From Asterias rubens (Eukaryota; Echinodermata; Asteroidea; Forcipulatida; Asteriidae): a stretch of DNA of 64,000 nt. Below the pieces are notes generated by a model. It saw nothing but the letters and a program-made list of their open reading frames with translations, was not told the origin of the DNA and made no database searches. A program made the position numbers and the translations under genes. The stretch lies in the NCBI RefSeq assembly GCF_902459465.1, contig NC_047082.1, forward strand, positions 7,295,407-7,359,406, given 5' to 3'. This document shows positions 55,763 through 64,000 of the stretch, in pieces. Each line of letters begins with the position of its first letter. Position 1 is the stretch's first letter.

Positions 55763-58700
55763 CTGGACAGAGAAACAAGGAAAAAATAAAGGCATCAATT
55801 AATCATGTCTTCATTTCATTTATTGATTCTGGGTTGAGTCTGGGTGAGAGGCCAAGGATTCTCAGAAACGTGAACTTAGGCCGTGTCCTAAACAGCGACT
55901 TCGGCTACAGCTACGGCTAGATCAGGCACTTCTGTCAGTGTTGAAGAAAAGGCAGACTCATGCTATCTAGCTGTAGCTGTAGCCGAAGTCGTCGTTTCGA
56001 ACATGGCCTAAATCACTGTACTAACCAAGAACTCCATGAATATAAAGCAAAGGAGGAAGTTTCAAATTAAAGATGGGAAGAAAGGCTTGTGCTTACGGTA
56101 AGCAGCGCTATAAAATGGAAATCTCGCAATAAGCACAAAATCGGCTGTTAAGCAGCTCTATGAAATTGAGCCCTGATCTCAGGGCACTCTTTGGTCTAGT
56201 GGTGAAGACAGCTACTCTAGAATGGTGCGAATCACAATGGGGGGGGGGGAACATAAGCTAGACATGTGAACTTTGACCTTACCTTGTGTACTTTCTACTT
56301 TCTTCATGTACGTTCATCTCCTCGCTCTTGAAGTCATTTAGCTCCTTTCTGATTGATGCCTGAGGGAAAGTAAATAATCATTAGAAAACCAAATATTTAT
56401 GCCTGAGAATATTTAATCATACCAAACCAAACGCATTCTAATATAAAGACTGATGCAGGTTTTCACCCAATTTCATTGAGCTGCTTAAGCAGAAAAGATC
56501 GCTTATAACTTGTTTTGATCAGTAGAAATGAGCAGGATACCAGTCATAAAGTCTACTGGTTGCATGGTAGTTGGGATGGTAACCTTATTCTGGTAAGCAT
56601 AATCTTGTTTTGTTAAGCTACTTGTTTTGTTAAGCTACTTGTTGTGCTTTAACCAGCTCTATAAAATTAGACCCTGGTGAATACACAGCAAATACACTTC
56701 ATAGTAACTCCATTACCTTGTCTTGAGGCGTCAGTTTTGTCCAGGGTTTTTCGGCTTTTCTGTCATAATCAAAGGCTTCCATTACCTCCACATACTCATT
56801 GAATTTTATGATGTTCCTTTGCCTCAACTCCTCGACTGTTGGACGGAAACTCAGCTACATAGAGAAGAAAAAAATACCAGAAATGGCTTAATTAAACTGT
56901 TGACCTTTAACTGAGAAAATGTAATTATTTGATGCAAACTGCTTACCAACCAAAAGGACCTATGGCATAAATGTAAAAATCAGTTTAATGGCCTGATGTT
57001 TTGACTCTAGGAGAGTCTTTCTTGAAAGCTAAATAACCGTAACTGAGAAATCAGTACTCACTAAACTACACAGTCATCATAAGGAAAGCATCCATCATTT
57101 CTTTTCTTCAAAATGCAACTGCAGGAATAATCGCAATAATTTCAAACTATTCTCAAACCTTTCTGACTAAGATCCTCTTCTTCTCTTCCAATTTCTCCTT
57201 TTCTCGTCTCTCTGGCACTTGTTCTGGAAAAGAAAATATAAATAACAACAAAATTAAACCCCAGAATTTAGTACTCGTACAGTTTGAACTTCAAATTGTA
57301 AACAAGGGTCTATATACTTCTCAAAACATTTGAGAAGTATTACAGACCCTAATTTTGATGATCAAATAAACCCAGTTTTGAGTTTTGGTGGGAAAAGTCT
57401 GGAGCATCACACATTCGGGTCTCTTGGTGACCCTTCAAAAATAAAATCCTAGATTTAGATATTATCTAATTGTCAAACTCACCTCTATAAATATTCCTCT
57501 GAGCTAGCTCATCTTGGGTCGGTCTCTGGCTCAACCGCCTGAATGAAGAAAAGAAATCAAGATTTTTTTACAAAAAAATGTTCATGAAATCAAGTATCCT
57601 TCTCAAATATCCTTCTTATGTTCCATTAAGGGCAATATCTTATTTAAAGGCTTGCCCAACAGCAAATTAGCCAGATAGAACCCCTCCCCCAGTATTGATA
57701 ACACCCCGTGGAATACAGTGGGATATGGGCCCAATTTCATAGCGCTGCTTAACGGTAAGCAAATTTGCGTGCTTACTGTAGCAGAAAAATTTGCTTAAGC
57801 CTTAGCGTATTTCACAGGTTAGCAGAAAAATTGGGCGGCCATATTGCGTGTTCACCGTGGATTTGCATTGTGACGTCATTTATTTTCGTGCGGTTAGCAC
57901 CGGAAGGTTAGCATGCCTTTTCGTGTGCTTACGGTTAGCAGCGCTATGAAATAGAAATCGCACAGTAAGCAAAAAATCGGGCGCTAAGCAGCGCTATGAA
58001 ATTGGGCCCTGAAGGCAAAACTGTCAACAAATAAAATCATTGTGAAGAAAAATAAAAGGCAATCAGGAATTTATCTTTGTGCCATGTTGAGTTTGCAGTT
58101 ACTGACCACTGCTAACCTGTGCTTAAACATAACAACCACATCAACCTAAACCGACAACCACAAAAACCAACCACCTTCCATTCCAGGCATCTGATTTTCA
58201 GAAAACCAGCAGGAAATGTTGTCATCCCATGTACCAAATTCTGAGGAAACATATCACCGACCGGAACATATCCTGTTTATCGATTATATCTTTTGAGCTA
58301 TAGAGCTACAGTTGATTTGTTCTTACCTGACTAGTTGGGCGCCAACAGCGTCCCTTAATTGTTTTTTCTCATCGTCAGTTTGCTGGGGGAGGATATTCCT
58401 CTCCACAAGAACTGTTCTTGGTGGTCGGTTACGAAGATGGAATGCTAGACTGTCGTTACGCATCACTTTGGCCACAAGACCAGCTATAAAAACATTGCAG
58501 AGACAACTTGTTAGGGCAGAGCTATACTTGTTCATTTAGTGTAGATAGATAGATAGATAGATTTTTTTTTTTTACATTCGTGGCCATTACCAAATTACAA
58601 TACATACAACAAATAGTTTACATATAAAAATATACAGCAAGATTATATAAAGAATATATCGACATTGGAGGCTATATTAAAATTTACAAAGAGACGTGAA

Positions 58701-60525
58701 CAAACCACCATCAAAACACACACAAATGAAAGTACTACCTCTTAAGTAAATTAACAAAATAAGGAATGGGACTATTTAAAAAAAATACTTTCATAGACTT
58801 TTCAGGTTATTTAATAACAGTTTTTCTGATTTTCTGCGGAAGTCAGACTAAATAATATCATGCCTGCCCTGAACAAAAAAACAACAGACAGAAACATAAA
58901 TAAGAAGTGAAGCGACTTACAATTAACGTCTTCATCACTGTAACTATCATTCTCATTCTCTTTGTTATTCTCATAGTCACTAAGACTATCCTCATCGTCA
59001 TCTGATTGGTCATCATGGTTGACGTCACCGTTGCATTGACCATTAACATCAGATCTCTCATTACCATCACCATCAGCATCGGGTATGTTTTGAACATTAC
59101 TGTTAAGAGAGAATGAAGACAACACATGTCAATCATAGGTAAGAATCTCAGTCTTGGCAACACCCTTAGCCGCAGCCATAGATTCATATGCAGTGGAAAT
59201 TGCCAAGGGCTTAATTTTATCACACCTTTGGTAATTGTCAAAGACCAGTAGTCTCACTTGTTGTATCCCAACATATGCATTAAATAACAAATCAAAGTTG
59301 GGTTCAATTGGTCATCGAAGTTGCAAGAAAAAACGGGGGGATTTTTTTTTTTTTTAGATGCTTGAGAAAGTCTTCTAGCGATTCAAATACTTTGGTGATA
59401 AATTATCTCTCTCTCAAAAACTATGTTACTTTAGAGGGAACCGTTTCTCACAATGTTTGATACCATCAACAGGTCTCCATTGCTCGTTACCAAGTAGGTT
59501 TTCTTGCTAATATATATTTTGAGAATCTACCAATATTGTCCAGTGCCTTTAAAAGCAGGAAAAAAGTTAAAATGTAAAATTAACCATTTGCAACTGGTTT
59601 CCTGCTTCTTCTTGCTAAGAAGAATTTGTATTTAACAGAAGTCAAAACTGTTTAGCACCATGGTCTGCTTACGCAGCTCTAGGGAACTTTGGGCAGCTAA
59701 TGGAGATGACATTCACCGACTAGAAATGTTGCCAGGGTTGCTTACCTTCCAAAGCTGATGTTCCTGGATCCGCCTTTACCCGCCTGCCCAGCGTGGTTGA
59801 CTGCAAATCCAGCATGATTAACAGATGGTGAGCCTGTCAATAAATACCATGTGGGCAACATATGAAGTGTCATTTTCAAACAATTATTATTGTTTGTGTT
59901 TGTATACTTTGATTTTACCCAAAAGGTCTAGATTTTTTTTCTTCTTCATAATTATTCATGATCTAGGTGATGATCAAGGTGATCTAGGGCGTAATTTCAT
60001 ATAGCAGCTTATGGGCAAAAAGTAGCTAAGCGCAACAATGCTGTGCTTACCAGAACAAGGTTACCAGCCAAACTGCCATGTCGCATATATACCACCTCTG
60101 ACTGGTATCCTGCAAATTTTTGCTACGCACAAAATTACTTAGCAAAATTGTTGGCTTAAAAGTAGCTCTGTAAAATTGAGACCTGGTCATTTCAGATTTC
60201 AACATCCAGTAAATCCAAAATGATTTTTTTGTGGAAAGCATTTTTAAACGACGTTGCAATCTAGTGTGAAATTGAAACTTACCCCCCATTTGTACATTCC
60301 CACGAGCATTCTGCTTCGGAGGAAGTGCGGGTGACCTCTTCGGAGGGAGGGCGGGGCTGACCCTACCCGCCTTCTCCGGTAATGGGGGTGCTATACCTCC
60401 AGGGGAGGGCGGGGCCAAGGAGGGCGTGGCTGCCCCAGTGACTGGAGGAGAGCCAGGGTCGGTGTGGTTGATCTCGACCTTGGTTACATCGGTCAACCCA
60501 CTTGCAGCTTGGCTTTCTGTTGACT
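55747..60525 (-). CDS. PHACTR: phosphatase and actin regulator (PHACTR), C-terminal part; 5' end outside the window
   Basis: Nine exons join in phase on the minus strand: 60525-60283, 59833-59746, 59099-58921, 58483-58327, 57538-57483, 57223-57159, 56854-56717, 56359-56283 and 55762-55747. They encode about 339 residues. In order: a Pro-rich segment with LPEKAG and [14 protein letters not shown], an acidic Asp/Glu/Ser stretch, three RPEL repeats ([60 protein letters not shown]), and the PP1-binding tail [20 protein letters not shown] to SRKYTRFHRP. PHACTR proteins bind G-actin through RPEL motifs and direct PP1 substrate choice through the C-terminus. The N-terminal RPEL and basic region of the family are not seen and must lie further right. 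Vertebrate PHACTR1 is about 580 residues. Confidence 0.93.
55876..56011. mobile_element. palindromic MITE, family D
   Basis: The ends 'ttaggccgtgtcc' and 'acatggcctaa' with the inner arms 'gacttcggctacagctacgg' and 'tagctgtagccgaagtc' form a clear fold-back of 136 bp. It lies in the last PHACTR intron, about 114 bp from the terminal exon. Confidence 0.8.
56091..56176. mobile_element. MITE family A right-end fragment
   Basis: 'cttacggtaagcagcgctat', 'gcaataagcacaaaatcggc' and 'cagctctatgaaattgagcc' match the right end of the complete copy at 57727-58011. Confidence 0.65.
56188..56245 (+). mobile_element. tRNA-like SINE fragment
   Basis: 'ctttggtctagtggtgaaga' resembles a tRNA A box (tggtctagtggttaagac type). 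'ggtgcgaatca' about 20 bases later resembles a degraded B box, and a G-run follows. There is no cloverleaf. Confidence 0.4.
56283..56359 (-). CDS. PHACTR: PHACTR exon (PP1-binding tail)
   Basis: The acceptor is ctttccctcag|GCATCA and the donor ACACAAG|gtaagg. It encodes [20 protein letters not shown] then SRKYT plus two bases of Arg, near identical to the vertebrate 'IRKELN.FKS.EM.VHE.SR' block. Confidence 0.95.
56464..56676. mobile_element. MITE family A copy
   Basis: 'ccaatttcattgagctgctt' at the left and 'accagctctataaaattaga' at the right are inverted. An internal tandem duplication of 'ttgttttgttaagctac' is present. It lies in a PHACTR intron. Confidence 0.65.
56717..56854 (-). CDS. PHACTR: PHACTR exon (last RPEL and PP1 motif)
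   Basis: The acceptor is cttctctatgtag|CTGAGT and the donor GACAAG|gtaatg. It encodes [40 protein letters not shown] and LTPQDK. It holds the last RPEL motif followed by the start of the PP1-binding segment. Confidence 0.95.
57159..57223 (-). CDS. PHACTR: PHACTR exon (charged helix between RPEL repeats)
   Basis: The acceptor is ttttccag|AACAAG and the donor AGAAAG|gtttga (non-consensus after GT). It encodes [20 protein letters not shown] then K, the charged linker present between RPEL repeats in the family. Phases agree on both sides. Confidence 0.85.
57483..57538 (-). CDS. PHACTR: PHACTR exon (RPEL repeat)
   Basis: The acceptor is ttcattcag|GCGGTT and the donor AGAG|gtgagt. It encodes [18 protein letters not shown], a canonical RPEL motif (RPxxxEL). 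The single base at the start completes Arg from the previous exon. Confidence 0.94.
57727..58011. mobile_element. MITE family A, complete copy
   Basis: The terminal inverted repeats 'gggcccaatttcatagcgct'-gctta and taagcagcgctat-'gaaattgggccc' are near-perfect over about 25 bp. The interior is non-coding with repeated 'gcttac'/'gtaagc' motifs. It lies in a PHACTR intron. Confidence 0.85.
58327..58483 (-). CDS. PHACTR: PHACTR exon (first RPEL repeat in the window)
   Basis: The acceptor is gtttttatag|CTGGTC and the donor GTCAG|gtaaga. It encodes [40 protein letters not shown] and [11 protein letters not shown]. It aligns with the vertebrate SGLAxKVxRxDSLAxxL block. The RPEL glutamate is replaced by Val (RPPRTVL). 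Confidence 0.95.
58921..59099 (-). CDS. PHACTR: PHACTR exon (acidic region)
   Basis: The acceptor is ctcttaacag|TAATGT and the donor GTTAATT|gtaagt. It encodes [40 protein letters not shown] and [19 protein letters not shown]. Acidic stretches before the RPEL block are usual in PHACTR. Only this frame is phase-consistent with both neighbours. Confidence 0.9.
59226..59552. mobile_element. family B inverted-repeat element
   Basis: 'ttggtaattgtcaaagacca' at the left and 'tattgtccagtgcctttaaa' at the right, with 'ttctcacaatgtttgatacc' inside, match the copies at 41448-41787 and 60710-61082. Confidence 0.7.
59746..59833 (-). CDS. PHACTR: PHACTR exon
   Basis: The acceptor is tttattgacag|GCTCAC and the donor TGGAAG|gtaagc. 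It encodes [20 protein letters not shown] then GSRNISFG, a low-conservation linker. It is assigned by splice signals and by phase agreement with both neighbours. Confidence 0.75.
59990..60187. mobile_element. MITE family A copy
   Basis: 'gggcgtaatttcatatagca'-gctta at the left and 'agtagctctgtaaaattgag' at the right are inverted. The interior resembles the 55112-55292 copy. It lies in a PHACTR intron. Confidence 0.65.
60283..60525 (-). CDS. PHACTR: PHACTR exon (Pro-rich region); most 5' exon seen
   Basis: The acceptor is tattttatttgcag|AGTCAA and the donor ATGGGGG|gtaagt. It encodes [20 protein letters not shown], a Pro-rich stretch, then [20 protein letters not shown] and [10 protein letters not shown]. 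It begins with two bases completing a codon from an exon outside the recognised set. Confidence 0.85.
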
Positions 60526-60709
60526 CTGCAAATAAAATAAGAAAACACTACATTTAAGATTTGGTGCACAAACTTGTTTCAAATTCAAACCTGTGGTGAT
60601 AAATCTTTAAGGTGGAAGTGTCATCATCTCAATATAATACCTCAATAAATTAAGATCCTAGACTTACATGTTGATTAATTTTGGTTTACTTTCATCATAA
60701 ATACTCTAT

Positions 60710-61082
60710 AAAAGACACTGAACACTATTGGTAATTACTCAAAATAATTGTTTGCATAAAAACTTACTTGATAACAAGTAATGGGAGAGGTTGATAGTAT
60801 AAAACATTGTGAGAAACGGCTCCCTCTGAAGTAACATAGTTTTTGAGAAAGAGGCCATTTCTCACTCAAATAGTAGAAGTCTTCAACTGAAGCCATTTAT
60901 TATGCATCTGAAAGCACACAAAGTTGTGCAACAAGGGATTTTTTCTTTCATTATTCTCTTGTAGCTTCGATGTGCAATTGAGTCCAAATCTTCACAGGTT
61001 TGATACTTTAGGCTTATGTTTGGATACACCAAGTGAGAATACTGGTCTTTGACAATATACAGAACGTATCCAGTGCCTTTAA
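60710..61082. mobile_element. family B inverted-repeat element, complete
   Basis: 'aaaagacactgaacactatt'-ggtaatt at the left and 'cgtatccagtgcctttaa' at the right are imperfect inverted ends. The interior carries 'gggagaggttgatagtataa' and 'gaatactggtctttgac'. This is the most complete copy of the family in the window, about 373 bp. Confidence 0.75.
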
Positions 61083-61111
61083 CAACCGTTGAACTGCTGT
61101 AGGTATATTGA

Positions 61112-62510
61112 GATGGTGATACTACCACCTGTTGGTAAACCCCTGTGGTTTAGATGGTGATACTACCACCTGTTGGTAAACCCCTGTGGTTTAGATGGTG
61201 ATACTACCACCTGTTGGTAAACCCCTGTGGTTTAGATGGTGATACTACCACCTGTTGGTAAACCCCTGTGGTTTAGATGGTGATACTACCACCTGTTGGT
61301 AAACCCCTGTGGTTTAGATGGTGATACTACCACCTGTTGGTTAACCCCTGTGGTTTAGATGGTGATACTACCACCTGTTGGTAAACCCCTGTGGTTTAGA
61401 TGGTGATACTACCACCTGTTGGTAAACCCCTGTGGTTTAGATGGTGATACTACCACCTGTTGGTAAACCCCTGTGGTTTAGATGGTGATACTACCACCTG
61501 TTGGTAAACCCCTGTGGTTTAGATGGTGATACTACCACCTGTTGGTAAACCCCTGTGGTTTAGATGGTGATACTACCACCTGTTGGTAAACCCCTGTGGT
61601 TTAGATGGTGATACTACCACCTGTTGGTAAACCCCTGTGGTTTAGATGGTGATACTACCACCTGTTGGTAAACCCCTGTGGTTTAGATGGTGATACTACC
61701 ACCTGTTGGTAAACCCCTGTGGTTTAGATGGTGATACTACCACCTGTTGGTAAACCCCTGTGGTTTAGATGGTGATACTACCACCTGTTGGTAAACCCCT
61801 GTGGTTTAGATGGTGATCCTACCACCTGTTGGTAAACCCCTGTGGTTTAGATGGTGATACTACCACCTGTTGGTTAACCCCTGTGGTTTAGATGGTGATA
61901 CTACCACCTGTTGGTAAACCCCTGTGGTTTAGATGGTGATACTACCACCTGTTGGTAAACCCCTGTGGTTTAGACGGTGATACTACCACCTGTTGGTAAA
62001 CCCCTGTGGTTTAGATGGTGATACTACCACCTGTTGGTAAACCCCTGTGGTTTAGATGGTGATACTACCACCTGTTGGTAAACCCCTGTGGTTTAGATGG
62101 TGATACTACCACCTGTTGGTAAACCCCTGTGGTTTAGATGGTGATCCTACCACCTGTTGGTTAACCCCTGTGGTTTAGATGGTGATACTACCACCTGTTG
62201 GTTAAGTAAACCCCTGTGGTTTAGATGGTGATACTACCACCTGTTGGTAAACCCCTGTGGTTTAGATGGTGATACTACCACCTGTTGGTAAACCCCTGTG
62301 GTTTAGATGGTGATACTACCACCTGTTGGTAAACCCCTGTGGTTTAGATGGTGATACTACCACCTGTTGGTAAACCCCTGTGGTTTAGATGGTGATACTA
62401 CCACCTGTTGGTAAACCCCTGTGGTTTAGATGGTGATACTACCATCTGTTGGTAAACCCCTGTGGTTTAGATGGTGATACTACCACCTGTTGGTAAACCC
62501 CTGTGGTTTA
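61112..62510. repeat. 41-bp minisatellite, about 34 copies
   Basis: The unit begins 'gatggtgatactaccacctg' and continues ttggtaaacccctgtggttta (41 bp). Copies are almost identical, with recurrent variants (ttaacccc, gatcctacc, gacggt) and one 4-bp insertion (near 62203). It lies about 30 bp right of the family B element, probably in a PHACTR intron. Confidence 0.97.
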
Positions 62511-64000
62511 GATTGGACAGCGTTAGGCATAGTGTACAATCGGCACTAGCGTTGCAAATCAAACAACACATTTCTTTTTTCGTGGAAAAAAATAACAGAT
62601 GATTTCATTCAGCAGCTTGATTTAAAAAAGTATAAAATTTCTCATTATACGAAATACATTTCTTTTAAAAATGTACAATTATTCCCACGTGTTTTTCTTT
62701 TTCTATCATTCATGCGTTTCCAGAGGAAGAATAGGCAGTGTATTATTGTTAGTCATGACTCATCAATCCTCATAACTTTGTTATCTTAAGTGTTCAGCTC
62801 AGATACATTAAACCTATTTGTCCACATACAACAAAATTTACAGACGATATATTCCCATGTCGTTGGTGATCCATTTACTCTGAAACTGCTCAATAATCAG
62901 GTCAAAGCTTTTAAGACATCCGTCAAGACACAACATCAAACTGGATCGTCTCTTACCCATTACACCTATTTAAGTTCTGATAAGAATCCCAAAAGAGCAG
63001 GATGAAAATGAGACAATTCCGTAGCAACTTGGGACGGTATCTTCCTGCCTTGGATCCTCAGACGATAAGAGAAGTGACTTCCTTTTTGTTAAGCACTGAG
63101 TGGCACGAGATTACAAGGAAATCCAGCCGAGATCGGAAACAACTCCAACTTCCTATCCCTAGATGATTAAAAAGAAAAGTCCCCTTTCCTTTCTAAAGCC
63201 ACTTTCGAGACAGCTTCTCTCGCAGTACAAGACTCCCCCAAGACAATGTATGTTCCAATTTCTTTCTATTTCAAGCCGACTTTCTCTTGCTAAAGTATCT
63301 CAGTAGCCTCCTGGGATGACAGTGTGAAGAATTCGGGGTTTACAAAACCAATACTTTGCAGAAAATGTCTTCAGGAACATAACCAAACTCTTCAGGATAG
63401 AAAATATGTAAGAATTCCTCCTCATTTCAAGATGACTTCTCTCACACAAGTGTCTCAAGGTAATAATAATGCTGAGATCTTCGCATACTCCAGCGCTCCT
63501 TCCAAGACAATTTCGTTCAAAGAAGATCTTTCTTCTAGAGATTTTTCTGCACAGACGATTCGTGTCTCCAGCACCGCATCAGAGTGAAGGAGCAATTTAT
63601 TGAGCATCTTGCTGATGTATTTTTTGAGAGAATCCTCAGCATCTTAGTTTTCTTTCCACTGGCGAACACCGTTAAATAAATAACACGTTTCCTTTGTGTC
63701 TGTGTAAAGCCACTGACTTCGTTTTTCATGTCGCCATCTCAAATTCCCCCATCCGATATTTTCCCCTTTGAAATGGCCCAAAGACGTCATGGTTCATCTT
63801 AGACTAGAGTGTCGATCTTGTTGATGAAGAAACAGCCCAAGGGATTGGTCGCATCTCAAGCTGAAAAGCCTTCAGCGGAGATTGGATGGAAGGGGAGATG
63901 TAAGGAAACACAGATGAAAAGGATACCTTAACTTTCAAGCTTTTCAAAACCTGACAAGAAATTTTGAAACATATACACTATCAATTTTAGGATGATTCGA
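62511..64000. other. unassigned region at the right end
   Basis: No exon of PHACTR or any other gene could be recognised. Plus frames at 62790-63005 and 63324-63587 (Ser/Thr/Lys rich) have no family resemblance. Loosely similar segments such as 'tttcaagatgacttctctca', 'ttcaagccgactttctcttg' and 'cactttcgagacagcttctc' suggest an old diverged repeat or a non-coding transcript. Confidence 0.4.

Noticed and set aside
58858-59241. Second minus frame (Met/Val/Thr-rich, 127 residues) over the PHACTR acidic exon
   Set aside because: Only the other frame (acidic, SDDDED) is in phase with both neighbouring PHACTR exons.
61112-62510. Regular repeats that superficially resemble a CRISPR array
   Set aside because: The whole 41-bp unit is repeated with no unique spacers, there are no cas genes, and the context is a eukaryotic intron. 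It is a minisatellite.

Overview
The window reads as nuclear DNA of an invertebrate deuterostome, most likely an echinoderm and probably a sea star. The evidence is intron-containing genes with GT-AG splice sites, an AT-rich intergenic background, many microsatellites and homopolymers, and at least four families of short inverted-repeat elements. I associate two of these families from memory with sea-star genomes: the one whose ends read like 'gggcccaatttcatagcgct' and the ~340-380 bp one with 'agaccagtattctcacttgg'. No prokaryotic features, rRNA genes, intact tRNA genes or CRISPR arrays were found. Layout, left to right. 1-7.2 kb is mostly non-coding, with low-complexity DNA, a 48-bp tandem array and one isolated candidate exon. 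7.76-8.50 kb (minus) is a compact single-exon SPSB3-like gene (SPRY domain plus SOCS box). 12.2-14.6 kb (minus) is a broken, intron-containing relative of the RAG1 N-terminal region (RING finger plus following zinc-binding segment), comparable to the mobile N-RAG-TP family described in molluscs. 20.3-27.1 kb (plus) is a six-exon gene I do not recognise. It has a CRE/TATA/initiator promoter and encodes about 442 residues with two PPSY motifs, a Ser-rich segment and an Asn homopolymer. 27.1-33.4 kb is intergenic repeats and the possible 3' UTR of the next gene. 33.4-50.9 kb (minus) is an EB1/MAPRE microtubule plus-end-binding gene. It has seven coding exons, an upstream non-coding exon and two alternative terminal exons, each giving a tyrosine-ended acidic tail. 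55.7-60.5 kb (minus) is the C-terminal two thirds of a PHACTR (phosphatase and actin regulator) gene with three RPEL repeats and the PP1-binding C-terminus; its 5' end lies beyond 64 kb. 60.5-64 kb holds a transposable element, a ~1.4-kb minisatellite of 41-bp units, and sequence I cannot assign. The two large genes lie head to tail on the minus strand and act on different cytoskeletal systems: EB1 on microtubule tips, PHACTR on G-actin and PP1. I see no sign that they are co-regulated. Their introns hold most of the recognisable transposable-element material, including a 1,436-bp element with an exact 8-bp target-site duplication, duplicated BED-type zinc-finger fragments in a fold-back arrangement, and several MITEs. 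No new multi-gene system is evident. The leads most worth following are the unknown PPxY gene, the RAG1-N-terminal-like relic and the duplicated EB1 tail exons. All exon boundaries were assigned by eye from splice signals and reading-frame phase; nothing was checked against transcripts or databases.
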